From NCBI GenBank assembly GCA_025890175.1, contig JANPYM010000003.1, positions 3,489,437 to 3,553,436 on the forward strand: 64,000 nt of DNA, in the 5' to 3' direction. A program made the translations under genes and the position numbers. Numbering within the stretch: the stretch's first letter is position 1; the number at the start of each line of letters is the position of its first letter. The DNA comes from Ciborinia camelliae. Lineage: Eukaryota > Ascomycota > Leotiomycetes > Helotiales > Sclerotiniaceae. This document shows positions 23,169 to 33,637 of the stretch, piece by piece. Below the pieces are notes generated by a model. It made no database searches, was not told where the DNA came from, and saw nothing but the letters and a program-made list of their open reading frames with translations.

Positions 23169-23882
23169 GATGGATTGATGCTCAATGAGATGGCTTTGGA
23201 GATAATTTTTGAAATGACTGCGGGTCCAATATTTATACTGCTGTGAAAGCAGTTCACAACAATTGAACAACCAATGCTTGATCCGACATTGGAGGCATAT
23301 TGGATTATCATGAATTCGGACAATGATATCCGCCAGGGAACGAAAATATCACACAATGCTCGTACAGGTCTGTAGTGTAAGTCTAGTATACTCATTGTAT
23401 TATGTAAAGCATAATACCCCACGTCTGTATCTCTATGAATCGGGAAGATGCCCTGATACGATTCCTTTTATTGCTGGCAAGGTAACCATAACTGTGCTGG
23501 CTCAGCATGTTCGTCTTTGTGTGATGATACATATCGATATAGAACGAAAATAAAGTAAATTGAACGCAAATATCACACAGTACCCGTACAGGTCTGTAGT
23601 GTAAATCTACTCGTTGTGTTATGTATAACATAATACCGTACATCTGTATCTCCATGAATTAGAAAGGTGTCATCATGTAATTCATTCAATTGCTTGAAAG
23701 TAACCACCCATGTCTTTGGCTCAGAATATTCGTCTTTGTGCGATATAAAATACTGACACGAAGCGGAAAAAGAGAAAATTGATTTCTTTTCATTTTTCAC
23801 ATAGTCTTCGGCTCACCACACCACTCTCTCCACCATCAAGCCACTTGACTCAAAATTTCGTTTCGAAGGATTCCAAGCAGTT
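23169..23882. promoter_or_regulatory. bidirectional promoter with a duplicated segment of about 190 bp
   Basis: Shared upstream region of the lectin-like (-) and 1141-aa (+) genes. Two diverged direct copies lie at about 23340-23530 and 23565-23750, offset 219-224 bp. Both contain AAATATCACACA, CGTACAGGTCTGTAGTGTAA, TCTGTATCTC, ATGAAT and TTCGTCTTTGTG in the same order. No ORF spans them. It looks like a duplicated promoter or regulatory element. Confidence 0.7.
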
Positions 23883-26800
23883 ATGGCAATCTTCACTGGA
23901 AGAAAGAGAAACGCTATCAACTCTCCCCGTTATCTCACCCTTCGCCACTCTCGAAGGGCAGTTCGGCTCAAGAAACGAGCCTTAGGAACTTTATCCGAAA
24001 TAGAAGATACCGAGGAACCAAATCTGTTGCCAGGACAGGAGAAAATAAACTCGTATTGGGTACCTGGTCTTCTAGCAGGTCCTGTTCATCGAATTAAGGT
24101 TCGTCAAGATATCGAGAGTTCGCGCTCGACCGACACACCAATCCAACTTGAGGCCGAACAACCTTTCTTCGTTGATGCTCCGCGGTTCTCCCTGCCAGAG
24201 GGATCAGTACACTCAGTATATCCACCCCCGGGGTATGTTGATGATCATCGCATTCTCCCCCATGTCGTACTCACCGATCCCCATCTACCTTGGGAGAGAC
24301 GTATGGAATCAGCTATCTCAAAACAGGAGATGGCTGAGCAACGGAATCAAATTCCATGGGTGGCCCTGATCACGTTTACCCAAGAAGAATTGAGGCTATC
24401 AACTGAAGAATTAGCCAGAATTTTCGCAGAAACGTCAGCTCAATTGCCAAAGCCCGTCAAACAGACCCCTACCCTGGCTGTGAATATGACTGTTGGCGAC
24501 ATTTGGAAAACTCTAGACATCACTACAGCAATTAAAGAAGATCCACTACAGCCCAAGATGGAAAAAGAGAGGGCTGATTTTATTTTCGCCCCAGCTGATC
24601 TCTTCACAAGTCTTTTCTCGCCATTTGACGAGAAAAACGAGCGACTAGACGTTGAAAATCCGGATCCAAAGCCGTATCAATATTTATCTCATGTCCGTGA
24701 AATCAACACGAGTGGAATGGCGGTGGCTGGTGTAGAAGAGATTGGAATTTTTTCCATCGTTGTTGGTAATCGATCGGGAATTCTGGATAATTTGGCCAAC
24801 ACTTCAGTCTCGGTCCATCTCGTCTCGATCGAAGCTATTCAGACCCTCGCCTTTCCGATTAACACAACGTATGTAGCCTTGCCCTCGCTATATAGCTGGA
24901 ACTATACCGTTCAGCCCCCAGGTATGCTCAATATCCACGAAGGGTTCACCAATCTTGGTAATACATTGAATGTACTTCGTCCCCCCGATTCTATTATCGA
25001 TCAGTTCAAACCAGATCCAGGTGTACCAGAGCGACTCGCCAAGCGACTCGAAGATGGATATTCTATGGTAAAATACCGCACACAAACTGGAGAGGAGACT
25101 GTTGCCCTTTACCATGGCCCTTTGACCCCAACAGTAGTCAAGCCGTGGGATGATGGGGATGAAGATAAATATTTTCGGATCTCTTCAAATTCAGGGGTTG
25201 ATCTTCAGATCCTCGATAAGCAACTTGGTATTATGGATATCACCTACTCATCTGCCTGGCAGTTGGGAAAGACGCTTGCATTGGGAGATCAAGCCTTTGC
25301 CGCAGCACTTAACCGGTTACGAACTGCCATTCACGTTGCCGCTATGAAAGAAGCCAAAGTCGCTACCGTTAAAGAAACCTGTTCTTACGCATTTCGTAGT
25401 CGTACAGATGTATTGGGCAGTCTTTCTGGCATGGCCAAACACTTGGATGATATACATCTTGCAGACTCTCAAGATACTGACAATTTTGCTGCTGGGGGAC
25501 CTCTTCGACGCTGGCATCGTCGCCAACTGCGTAAAGCTGAGATTCCATCTCTCAGCTTTAGTTCCCCAGCTATCGAAGAGAAATATTTGAATAACGCTAT
25601 TCACGCTGCTAAGTCTTTGGGGAGGGCTAAAAATGGCGAAATTTACGATGAGACAAACGATCCTGTGTCAGTAGATTGGATGGCCGTATTGGCCTGGGTA
25701 GTGGATAGAATGTTTCTTGTTGGCGTTCCTGCCCATTATTTTATTCCAGATCCTAGCCATCTTGAGCCAGAAAGCCTTCGGTTTTTCCACATCGATCCCA
25801 ACTGGATTGATGCTCTCATCGATGGAGCACTGAGTTTGGGCAACCACATGGGCGACGATAAGGATCGTGCCGCCATCAAACATGCTCTCAATGCCTACAT
25901 CACAGAGAAAGCCCCGCTCCAAAATAATCCCCCACAAATCCCCGCCTATGGATTCCTGCTTCGCTCTGATCTAGTATCTATGTTCCCTGATTTGAAAGTT
26001 ACAACTTTACCAGACGATCCCATTCATCCTCCAGAGCGTGCACCTCTTCTTCGTCATGAGATTATTGCAGATGGGGTGATGCTTGCATTTACGGACAATC
26101 AACCCGGGACTGACAGTTGGGACGGCCTCATGTTTACTCAACCTCCCCATCAGCAACGCTTTGCAGTTGCCTCGGAATTAGAGCCAACAACTTCTGAGAA
26201 AGAGTCAAATGTAGACATCCTCCGTCAGTATACAGTGGATCGAAACCTAGATCCAGATCGTCACAAGATTCTGGAGGTCATTGAAGTAAAGCCAGAGGAT
26301 TCAGACAACTTATTTATCTGGGGATCAAAGCCAGGTCTTGATGATCTTCACATTCTACGGCTTCCTCGATTTGCAGACCGCCAGCTTTCAGTACTACAGG
26401 AGAAAATGCCCCCGGAATATTTCAATGATGATACTGCTACATCTGCCCTTTTCGCCATGCAGCTCAACGATCCGACCTATCAACTGATTATCAGTTTGAA
26501 GACGTCTCATGCACAAGAGGTTCTTGCAGGTCTATCCAACCGCGGACAAAGTGCTCCTCGTACTTTGAAGCGATTGATACCCGTCAAAATTGACAAGTAC
26601 AGATTGCCAGATGAGCATGAGGATGACAATCGCGTAGAACCCAGTGAATCCCACGCCGGCATAGTGCCATTTTCGCGCGACCCATTGTATCAGCCCGCGC
26701 CGCATGTATTTCTCAGTCTGGCACCGCACGTGCGAGCCCTTCCTATCGAGACTGCACCACCGATACCACGTCCTCTAACATCTACCTCTGTCCCTAAACT

Positions 26801-27308
26801 TGAGGTCCCAGCGCATCCACCAATATGGAATTGTGCTCTTCATTCTCTAGGTCTCGGTTATGTACAACTCAATGATCCCAATCTGCCTCAAGATCTTATA
26901 TTCGCCGTTGCTGCAGACCGCGAAAATATATACAGCACCTACAAACTCAAAGAGTTCTCTATCAAAGTTCCCTTGGGGAATATTGACGATCGTGCCTTGA
27001 TGGAGACATACACCGGACCAGGAGCAAACATGCTTAGCAATCTACGCTTCAATGTTCTACCATCGTTTCTGAAAGATGGCACGAATTCCTTTTTAAAGCT
27101 GAGACTATTACCTCGAAGTAGTAAGGGTTGGTTTCCTGTCGACAGAATCAAGGAGATGGGTTTTTTGTTATGTCTGGCGCAGGTCAATTATTATGAAAAT
27201 AAAAACATGATTGATATCGAAACGTCAGCTGATTACCAGGATGATATTCATAATCCTTACACGAAGAAATTTACAGTTCTTTTCAGAAGGGCTGGAGATT
27301 CATCTTAG
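23883..27308 (+). CDS. 1141-aa intronless protein of unknown function, second large cluster partner
   Basis: Single ORF from AGTTATGGC. The N-terminus is basic (GRKRNAINSPRYLTLRHSRR) but not a clear targeting signal, and no membrane helix is seen. Conserved-looking blocks: SYWVPGLLAGPVHRIKV, FFVDAPRFSLPEGSVHSVYP, LPHVVLTDPHLPWERR, IPWVALITFTQEEL, GIMDITYSSAWQLGKTLALG with DQAFAAALNRLR, a central helical region, and a C-terminal IWNCALHSLGLGYVQLNDP. I do not recognise a catalytic motif. From memory, bacterial unnamed proteins with the same order (VDAPRF, LPHVVL...LPWER, AWQLG..LAL) sit near DUF6603 genes; this needs a search. Intronless over 3.4 kb. Diverges from the lectin-like gene. Real gene: high confidence; function unassigned. 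Confidence 0.85.
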   Translation: MAIFTGRKRNAINSPRYLTLRHSRRAVRLKKRALGTLSEIEDTEEPNLLPGQEKINSYWVPGLLAGPVHRIKVRQDIESSRSTDTPIQLEAEQPFFVDAPRFSLPEGSVHSVYPPPGYVDDHRILPHVVLTDPHLPWERRMESAISKQEMAEQRNQIPWVALITFTQEELRLSTEELARIFAETSAQLPKPVKQTPTLAVNMTVGDIWKTLDITTAIKEDPLQPKMEKERADFIFAPADLFTSLFSPFDEKNERLDVENPDPKPYQYLSHVREINTSGMAVAGVEEIGIFSIVVGNRSGILDNLANTSVSVHLVSIEAIQTLAFPINTTYVALPSLYSWNYTVQPPGMLNIHEGFTNLGNTLNVLRPPDSIIDQFKPDPGVPERLAKRLEDGYSMVKYRTQTGEETVALYHGPLTPTVVKPWDDGDEDKYFRISSNSGVDLQILDKQLGIMDITYSSAWQLGKTLALGDQAFAAALNRLRTAIHVAAMKEAKVATVKETCSYAFRSRTDVLGSLSGMAKHLDDIHLADSQDTDNFAAGGPLRRWHRRQLRKAEIPSLSFSSPAIEEKYLNNAIHAAKSLGRAKNGEIYDETNDPVSVDWMAVLAWVVDRMFLVGVPAHYFIPDPSHLEPESLRFFHIDPNWIDALIDGALSLGNHMGDDKDRAAIKHALNAYITEKAPLQNNPPQIPAYGFLLRSDLVSMFPDLKVTTLPDDPIHPPERAPLLRHEIIADGVMLAFTDNQPGTDSWDGLMFTQPPHQQRFAVASELEPTTSEKESNVDILRQYTVDRNLDPDRHKILEVIEVKPEDSDNLFIWGSKPGLDDLHILRLPRFADRQLSVLQEKMPPEYFNDDTATSALFAMQLNDPTYQLIISLKTSHAQEVLAGLSNRGQSAPRTLKRLIPVKIDKYRLPDEHEDDNRVEPSESHAGIVPFSRDPLYQPAPHVFLSLAPHVRALPIETAPPIPRPLTSTSVPKLEVPAHPPIWNCALHSLGLGYVQLNDPNLPQDLIFAVAADRENIYSTYKLKEFSIKVPLGNIDDRALMETYTGPGANMLSNLRFNVLPSFLKDGTNSFLKLRLLPRSSKGWFPVDRIKEMGFLLCLAQVNYYENKNMIDIETSADYQDDIHNPYTKKFTVLFRRAGDSS

Positions 27309-28547
27309 CTTCCTACCATCATTAATGCCAGTTTATCTCAGAAATCAAACTCCAAATCTTTACCGTTCTACCATGAGATCATTGTTTTCAATAGCATCGA
27401 GTAGTGATATCTTACTATAGACAATACACAGGTATTAAGACCAAATATCATCCATACTTTGAGAAGACCCAATCACAACCAGCCAGCTTTAACCCCATAT
27501 TTTCGTTCAACTGCGAGTTACACCTCAAGACGTCGTGCTCAGGGGAAACCAAGAAGTAGACACGCACAGATTTCCCCGCGATCTACCGATGTATGACACA
27601 ATCTAATAAGTCGTGATACTAGGTATGTTCTTTTGCAAGCATACTATTGCGCTACCACCACAAAAATGCAGGTCCAATCATGTTGCAGACCGAATTCTTA
27701 GTCAAATGCAGTACTGGCATAGTCGCACGACGCATCCAAATTCCGATGAAGATGCTGTGCTGATACCCCGCACTTCGGTGGTTCGTTTCGGCCTTTTGCT
27801 CCCGAGAAAGTAGGATCTTGTTTTCTTAAGTCTAGTGTATGGGCTCACTGCTTCTTGTGTTGTAGTTCAGCTTGCCTCTTGACAGATTGCGGCATTTAAT
27901 GTATTCTCAAAGGGAAACTTCTCCATAATTTGACCATCACCACATTGAATACACTGTGACTGTGTACGAAGTATCGTAATTTTCATTGCAACCTACTACC
28001 TGGGTACGATGTAACAAAACGTGGGAGCTTCAACAATCGATACATGCCAAGTGGTCGTCAAAAGGCTTAGAATATGTTACTCAAGAAAATGGGGAAGGTG
28101 GGGGTGCCCAAAGGTAACCTTGACACTTCTACATTCTTCTTGCGAGAATGTAGCAAATGTGTATCTCTAAGAGTCCGCAGGGCAGCTGAGCTCGGGAGTG
28201 AGAGGCATGCAGAAGATGCATGCCTGTAACATGAATAAATTAAGTCAACCAACAGCAGACTAGAAGCCAGGCGCTGTAATTCCCACTATTACCCCCACTT
28301 CCTGTAGTCTCACATGGTACCATACAAGACGTCTTCATACAGATTCTAACACAATATGTACGTACAAGACATCTGCAAAGCCAGTTTCTCATTTGAAGTG
28401 TCCCACTCCCTTCCGTATTCAATCTCGAACTGCGTCGGTCGTCGATCTGTCTTGACATGAATGCCCCAATCCTGTAGTTTCCATTGCCAACTCATAGGCA
28501 CACAAGAGGCAATGACACACAACAGAGTATCTCTGATCCGTCATCCA
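27309..28547. other. intergenic between convergent cluster genes
   Basis: 1.2 kb with no supported gene. Short ORFs (for example near 27613-27813) lack splice or domain support. No mobile-element ends recognised. Confidence 0.5.
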
Positions 28548-28985
28548 TTATGACACTGTGTTGTCCTGGGGTGGTGGCGGAACCTGCGGCACGACCGTGG
28601 TTTTCAATGCAAAAAGTCCACCCTCTTTGATCGCGCTGATAATTTCATCGAGATTGGTGGGCTCATCAATCCGAACAAGGTCCGATTCGATCATATTCCA
28701 AAGGTAGAACTTCCCATCATTCGATTTGATCATGTACAAGAACTGGCCAGTCTGTCTAACCCGGCACATGATGGCGGAGTCAGGCCCCAATTCGATGCCG
28801 TACATGTACTCCAGTCCCTTTGCTTCGCAATCGGGGTCGTCATTCCAGAAATAACTCCATTCTATTTCGGTTGGGTCGTAAGTCCAGCCTTTCGGTGGGA
28901 CCTCCTGTTATCTGGTCAGATTTTGCTTTGAAGACGCACAAGCTACCTAGGTACGTACAGCAGTGGTCTTAGATGCAGAATCCAT
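28548..28985 (-). CDS. 127-aa small acidic protein, orphan
   Basis: Two exons: 28959-28985 (MDSASKTTA, nine codons) and 28548-28904, joined across a 54-nt GTACGT...AACAG intron in phase 0. The sequence includes GWTYDPTEIEWSYFWNDD, LGPDSAIMCRVRQTGQFLYM, GKFYLWNMIESDLVRIDEP and LDEIISAIKEGG. It ends in a Pro-rich tail (VPQVPPPPQDNTVS). Single-domain, soluble and acidic. The alternating beta/alpha look and the YLWN...LDEIISAI end resemble small SUKH-type or cargo-binding folds only loosely, so I assign none. Its start lies 364 bp from the start of the divergent deaminase-like gene, suggesting a functional pair. Confidence 0.75.
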
Positions 28986-29349
28986 AGTTCTCGTCAGACT
29001 GAGCGACTTATTTTGTGACAATTTGCGAGTCGAAGATGTTGAAATTATTGAAGGGAATGGATGGGAAGTGAGCAAGACGATACGCAGACTAAATATGTGA
29101 GATTTGTGGTTGCCAATGCATGGTTACCTAAAATGCTGTCTGTAATGATCACGAGTGCAGAGAGTACAACCAACAAATTGTGACAATACACCCCCGTGTA
29201 ACCAAGAAAGAAAAATCAACACCAGTACAATATACAATAGTACAATATACAATATAGAATATAAATGATGAATTTTGATGTTTGCGGTTCGCGGCTTGCG
29301 GCTTATTGCGATATCAGTCACTTCGAATATTATTGTAGGACTTGACATC
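28986..29349. promoter_or_regulatory. bidirectional promoter of small-protein / deaminase pair
   Basis: Short region between opposed start codons. It holds an ACAATATACAAT-type AT repeat at about 29226-29265. An in-frame upstream ATG at 29278 could extend the deaminase-like protein by 24 residues; the ATG at 29350 (CATCATGGCG) has the better context. Confidence 0.5.
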
Positions 29350-30589
29350 ATGGCGGACGCAAAAGAAGGAATTAACACTGAGTTCTTGGAAGCCAAGGAA
29401 ATCTTCACTCGAAAAGAGGTAATTTTATCCTCAGTATCATGCAGGAATCTATTTGACCAAAACAGATTCAGGATTTTCTCGACACACAGAGCCATAGAGA
29501 AGATGCAGTTCTGGGGCCTATCTTAGACATGATTAAAAGACTATCGTAAGTCTATTTTCGAACAAATGGAAATTGTGTCTTACTTGTCTAGTCCGGGGCC
29601 GATAGACGAGGGTGAATGGCCAGAAGGAGATCTGTATTCAATTACTACGGATAAGGAAGAGAAAAGGGTTTGGTTATTTGACCAACCTCTCTATCGCAGA
29701 AGGGCGGACGAACTCAAATTCGGAAAATCACCGTGTTTGGTTGAAAAACTGGTTTGCCAGGGGGAAGGCTATTGGAATATATGGTCTTTTCTAGGACTAT
29801 TTCTCTCTATCAAGTACAAAGCACTTCCATTTTCAACCAAGAGAGACTTTTTTGCTCGATTGACGGCCTTATAGTAAGCATAATCGGTTCCTTGCTCTTT
29901 CTTTATGTTTCAGTTTCCGGTCCCCTTCGCTTTCTAATATACATTTTGGTCCTCGCGTTCCCTCCAAAAGCTTCCCTCGATAGACTATTGCTGACTTCCT
30001 GACGTTCCAGTGGCTGGTGGTGTTATGGATTATGCCCCAAGGAGGGCAAAAACGACACCTACCCCGGTGCATATCAATGTACTTGGCGACCACGCACTGA
30101 AGATGGCGGTTTCGACTTCTTTTTGGGGCATGCTTTTGGAGGTCCAAAAGGTCCACCAGAATGGAAGGAGCTTGTGAGAAGGACCAGATGTGATCTCTTG
30201 ATGGGCTTTCTAAAAGACGAAAACTGGGGGTGGGATAATTCACCCGATATCATCAACCGAAGGAAGACTCAGCCTAATAACGCTGGCACCAACTTTGGAA
30301 ACTGTGGTGAAACGTATCCATTCTTAGCACTGATGACGTAGGTCTCCCCTATCTAACCTTCTAACCTTTACTCATCGGTTATAGCGACAGGCCAGAAACA
30401 AGCTTTGGCTATGCTATGGCTAGAATGTACTGGAAGCCAAACACCCCTAAAACGTACAACCCTGCGACAGCCAAAAAAAACTACTTGGCCCCATGCGTCA
30501 ATTGTATAGAACTGCTTCGTATTCTTGGTGGCAATGCTGATAACTTCAAGATTGATATCGGGTGGGATGATGGAGTGTTGCCAGTGTGA
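29350..30589 (+). CDS. deaminase-superfamily protein with CGE and PCxxC zinc motifs
   Basis: Five exons: 29350-29418, 29466-29545, 29592-29873, 30011-30337 and 30385-30589. Introns are 47, 46, 137 and 47 nt, and the frame stays open for 320 aa. Near the C-terminus, FGNCGETYPFLAL (C242-G-E244) is followed about 45 residues later by YLAPCVNCIELL (P289-C290-x-x-C293). The pair C/H-x-E ... P-C-x-x-C is the zinc-binding and proton-shuttle signature of the cytidine-deaminase-like fold. Fungi have several such families, some related to bacterial polymorphic-toxin deaminases; the substrate (nucleoside, nucleic acid or other) cannot be inferred. Upstream, GWWCYGLCPKEG and WRPRTEDGGFDF give a Cys/Trp-rich region. 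No secretion signal. The fourth exon starts after a long intron whose alternative frame is partly open, so its exact boundary is the least secure part. Confidence 0.75.
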
Positions 30590-31651
30590 GCTGGGATCAA
30601 ATCTATGGGAAATATTGAAAGGTGTATGACTGGGAAATGGCTCGCCGGTTTGCAAGATGCCATGTACATTTGAGGCCAGGATCTGGGAGGAGCCAGAGAC
30701 AAGGTTGGCCATGTGCATGGAACGATCAACCATAAATGATTTAATCCCATAAAAATAAACATTTAACTCTCGTCTCAACTTATCATTCACTTCCGACTTC
30801 ACTTCCGACCCACAAAAAGGTCACCCCGAACCAAAAAAAGATACCTTCTTCCTCCAAAAAAAGCAAAAGAATAATGGAGAAGAAAATGGCAAAACCTCAA
30901 ACGAGCTATTAAGCCCAGAAAGTCCCAATCAACTCTGTACTATAAGATGACTGTACCAAACTGTCCCCTATTTGGCCCGATTGAGAGGGCCCCGATTACT
31001 ATGGCATAGGTGGAGGCGTAGACCACTGTACCACGGGGATATGTTTGGTGAGGGAAGAGAGCAAAACTGAAAATATATATGAGAGAATGATTCTCTTTTG
31101 GGTGCCAGGGCGGTGAGGACAAAGGACTACTTCTTGTCTCATTCACTTCACTTGGGGGTAACTGGGAAGAATGAAAGACCGCGGGCGTGTACAATATAAA
31201 ACAACAGAGCTTCATGTATTCTACTCGCGACAAAGTGCTACCTCCAGCGTATACTCAATGCATCAATTCCACCATTCTGCAAACGGAAACTGAGCATCTC
31301 CCATTGGACATATTCAACTCCTGAGTTGTTTTGGAATGGAATTGGTAAGTACTTATGTGATATGATGTGCACGTAATTAGAGATTATTCCCATGATAGTA
31401 TGCTGCGTTTGATATATATAACAATACCTACTTGCTGTTGCGTCACAAAAGAAATTTGGATAGGAGAGAACGATGCAGTGGCATGCATCCGGTGGAGCGC
31501 GCTAGTATCACGTGAACACTAACTTAACGCCCGGCGTCTAATTCTTAGCGACCTCGCAGCCTTTTGGAACAAGGAAACTAAGATAAGGCTTTAAAGTCAA
31601 ATATCTTCTGGATACTGACGGAAGTCCACCTCTACACTATTGCGAGAAAGG
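30590..31651. other. intergenic, cluster/housekeeping boundary
   Basis: No gene seen. It holds the 3' flank of the deaminase-like gene and the promoter of the mS38 gene, with an ATCACGTGAA E-box near 31507. Confidence 0.5.
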
Positions 31652-32759
31652 ATGTTTTCTTCCGCCATCCGAAGAGCTGCTTTAACAGCACCACCACTAC
31701 CAATAATACTTCCTATCCACAATGTCGCACCACGAGCGGCTACATCGCAAGCCATGGCATTTGGTTGCCATCAACGGCGATTATCCTCTTCTTCCTCTTC
31801 GAAGCCCTCAAGCCCGGCAGATGGATCGAAGGGAGTAGCGGAGGGGCAGACTGTTCCTGCATCTCCATCACAAACAAGACCTGATGGCGAGAAGAAGGCT
31901 TCGAAGGCAGGGAGAAGAAAGGCAAAGGATACTTCAGGGGGTTCTGCGAACAAAGACGATACCAAGCACAATTTACCCAGTGTGCCTAGTACCAGTCATA
32001 TTGCGCCAAACCGTGAGTTGGCAGACTTTATACATTCACTGGAAAGCCTCTAACATATACATTGCAGAAATTGCCGCATCCGCATTCTTCTCCCTTCATA
32101 GACCCATATCCCTCACGATGAACTTCCCTAAAGCCGTGACCGACGAAGCATTCGCCGCCATCTTCGCGCCAGGAAAACGATCAAATAAATCTCAAGAAGT
32201 GATAGCCACACTATCCAACACACTTAAATCTCTCGACTCCGCCACAGGGTCCCCCAAACAACCTAATACCCAAGACCAATGGAACGAAGAGACCGACGAG
32301 CTCCGCGCCGGCATCACCGCCGATTCCTACAGAGCTCAACATCTCGACAACGCGAACGAACCGCCTCGCTCAATACTCGCCCGCAAATATGCACCCTTTT
32401 CTCCTCCACCTGCGCCCGTTCCTATGAGCACAGAGGAATCGCTTGCAGCCGGCGCAGAAGCCGCTGCCGAACACGAGGAAGCGTATCTCCCCCAACAACG
32501 CACCTACCATACCATCCTCACGATCAACGAATCCACCGATGCAAACGGCGAGATTACATATACTGCGGAAAGTGGCCCAATAGTATCAGAAGACCCACCC
32601 AGAAGCTACCTCGAGCGCACGCGAATCCGTCGCAGGGAACGAGCGACCATGTGGGCTATTAGCGTGAAGAGACAGCGAAAACTCAAGATGAAGAAACACA
32701 AGTACAAGAAGCTGATGCGCCGGACCAGAAATTTGAGACGAAGATTAGACCGTAATTAG
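31652..32759 (+). CDS. mitochondrial small ribosomal subunit protein mS38 (Cox24/AURKAIP1 family)
   Basis: Two exons, 31652-32012 and 32068-32759, with a 55-nt intron (GTGAGT...TTGCAG), encode 350 aa. The N-terminus is basic and hydroxylated without acids (MFSSAIRRAALTAPPLP), a typical mitochondrial presequence, followed by a Ser/Lys-rich disordered region. The diagnostic part is the extreme C-terminus: MWAISVKRQRKLKMKKHKYK followed by KLMRRTRNLRRRLDRN, the highly basic mS38 helix that binds 18S-type mitochondrial rRNA. In yeast the homologue (Cox24/Qri5) is needed for translation of COX1. The middle of the protein is poorly conserved, as usual. Cox24/mS38 call is confident from the C-terminal motif. 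Confidence 0.92.
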
Positions 32760-33637
32760 TTGTTTTTTCTCCGTATCTGGAAAGGGAGATGATGATCAAT
32801 GGGAAATGTTTCTTAGGTTCTTTTGGGGCTTCACGGCTCAACGCTCACGGCTCACTTTGTGTATTTTGAGCACTACATATATATGCGTGCATATCAGGGT
32901 TATGGGGTTTCCTTGATCTCTTTAGGGGTGGGTGGGGTTTGGACTATGACATGAGATGAGTGAGTTGTTGCGCGTGGATCGGATCCACATCTCGCGGCAT
33001 GTGCAATAGATATAGTGTTCCGATGACCTCTCTATAAGAGGTTCCTTGACAAAGAAATTTCGTTTCTCACTCCTACCACGGCTCACTCACCCACGCTACT
33101 CTGTCCATTCACAATATACCCACCCGCTCACCTACCTACCTACCTGCATTGCATTGCATTGCGTAGCCAGTCCTCACCATAGAATAGAAAGCCTAAGAAA
33201 CAAATGTACTTGTACTATCAATCAATTTGAAATGAACTCTAGGTATTTAAACAGAACTGTATACAAACAAAGCATTTCCCTTTCTATTGAGAAACCCCCC
33301 GGCACCCTCCCATTCATTTCTTGCCACACTTTAGAACTCGCGCCCGCAGTTCCCTTCTATATCACAAATCGCTATCTAGTGAAATGCATGCATTCAATTC
33401 CATACCATTGCAAACCATGTCATGTCTCGAAACAAGGCTTTGTAGAAAATAAGGCCACCAACCCCAACCCCGCCAGATTGCATCTAAAAAACAATGGTGT
33501 CGCTTCGCTCATCATCTATCGCTTCATAGCATCATCATATATGCATTCCAGCCGCCTGCTTCGAACTCTCTTCTCTCTTCTAGCCTCGTTCGTCTGGCCT
33601 CGAAATTACCACCACCTGATGTCGCCTCTTTCACAAT
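32760..33637. other. intergenic between convergent mS38 and myosin genes
   Basis: 3' flanks of two convergent genes. A plus-strand open frame of about 200 codons crosses most of it (33046-33666) but begins with TTG, has an implausible composition and overlaps the myosin 3' end, so I do not call it. Confidence 0.5.

Noticed and set aside
30368..30802. 144-codon minus-strand ORF opposite the deaminase-like 3' end
   Set aside because: Overlaps exon 5 antisense; the sense strand has canonical splicing and conserved zinc motif.
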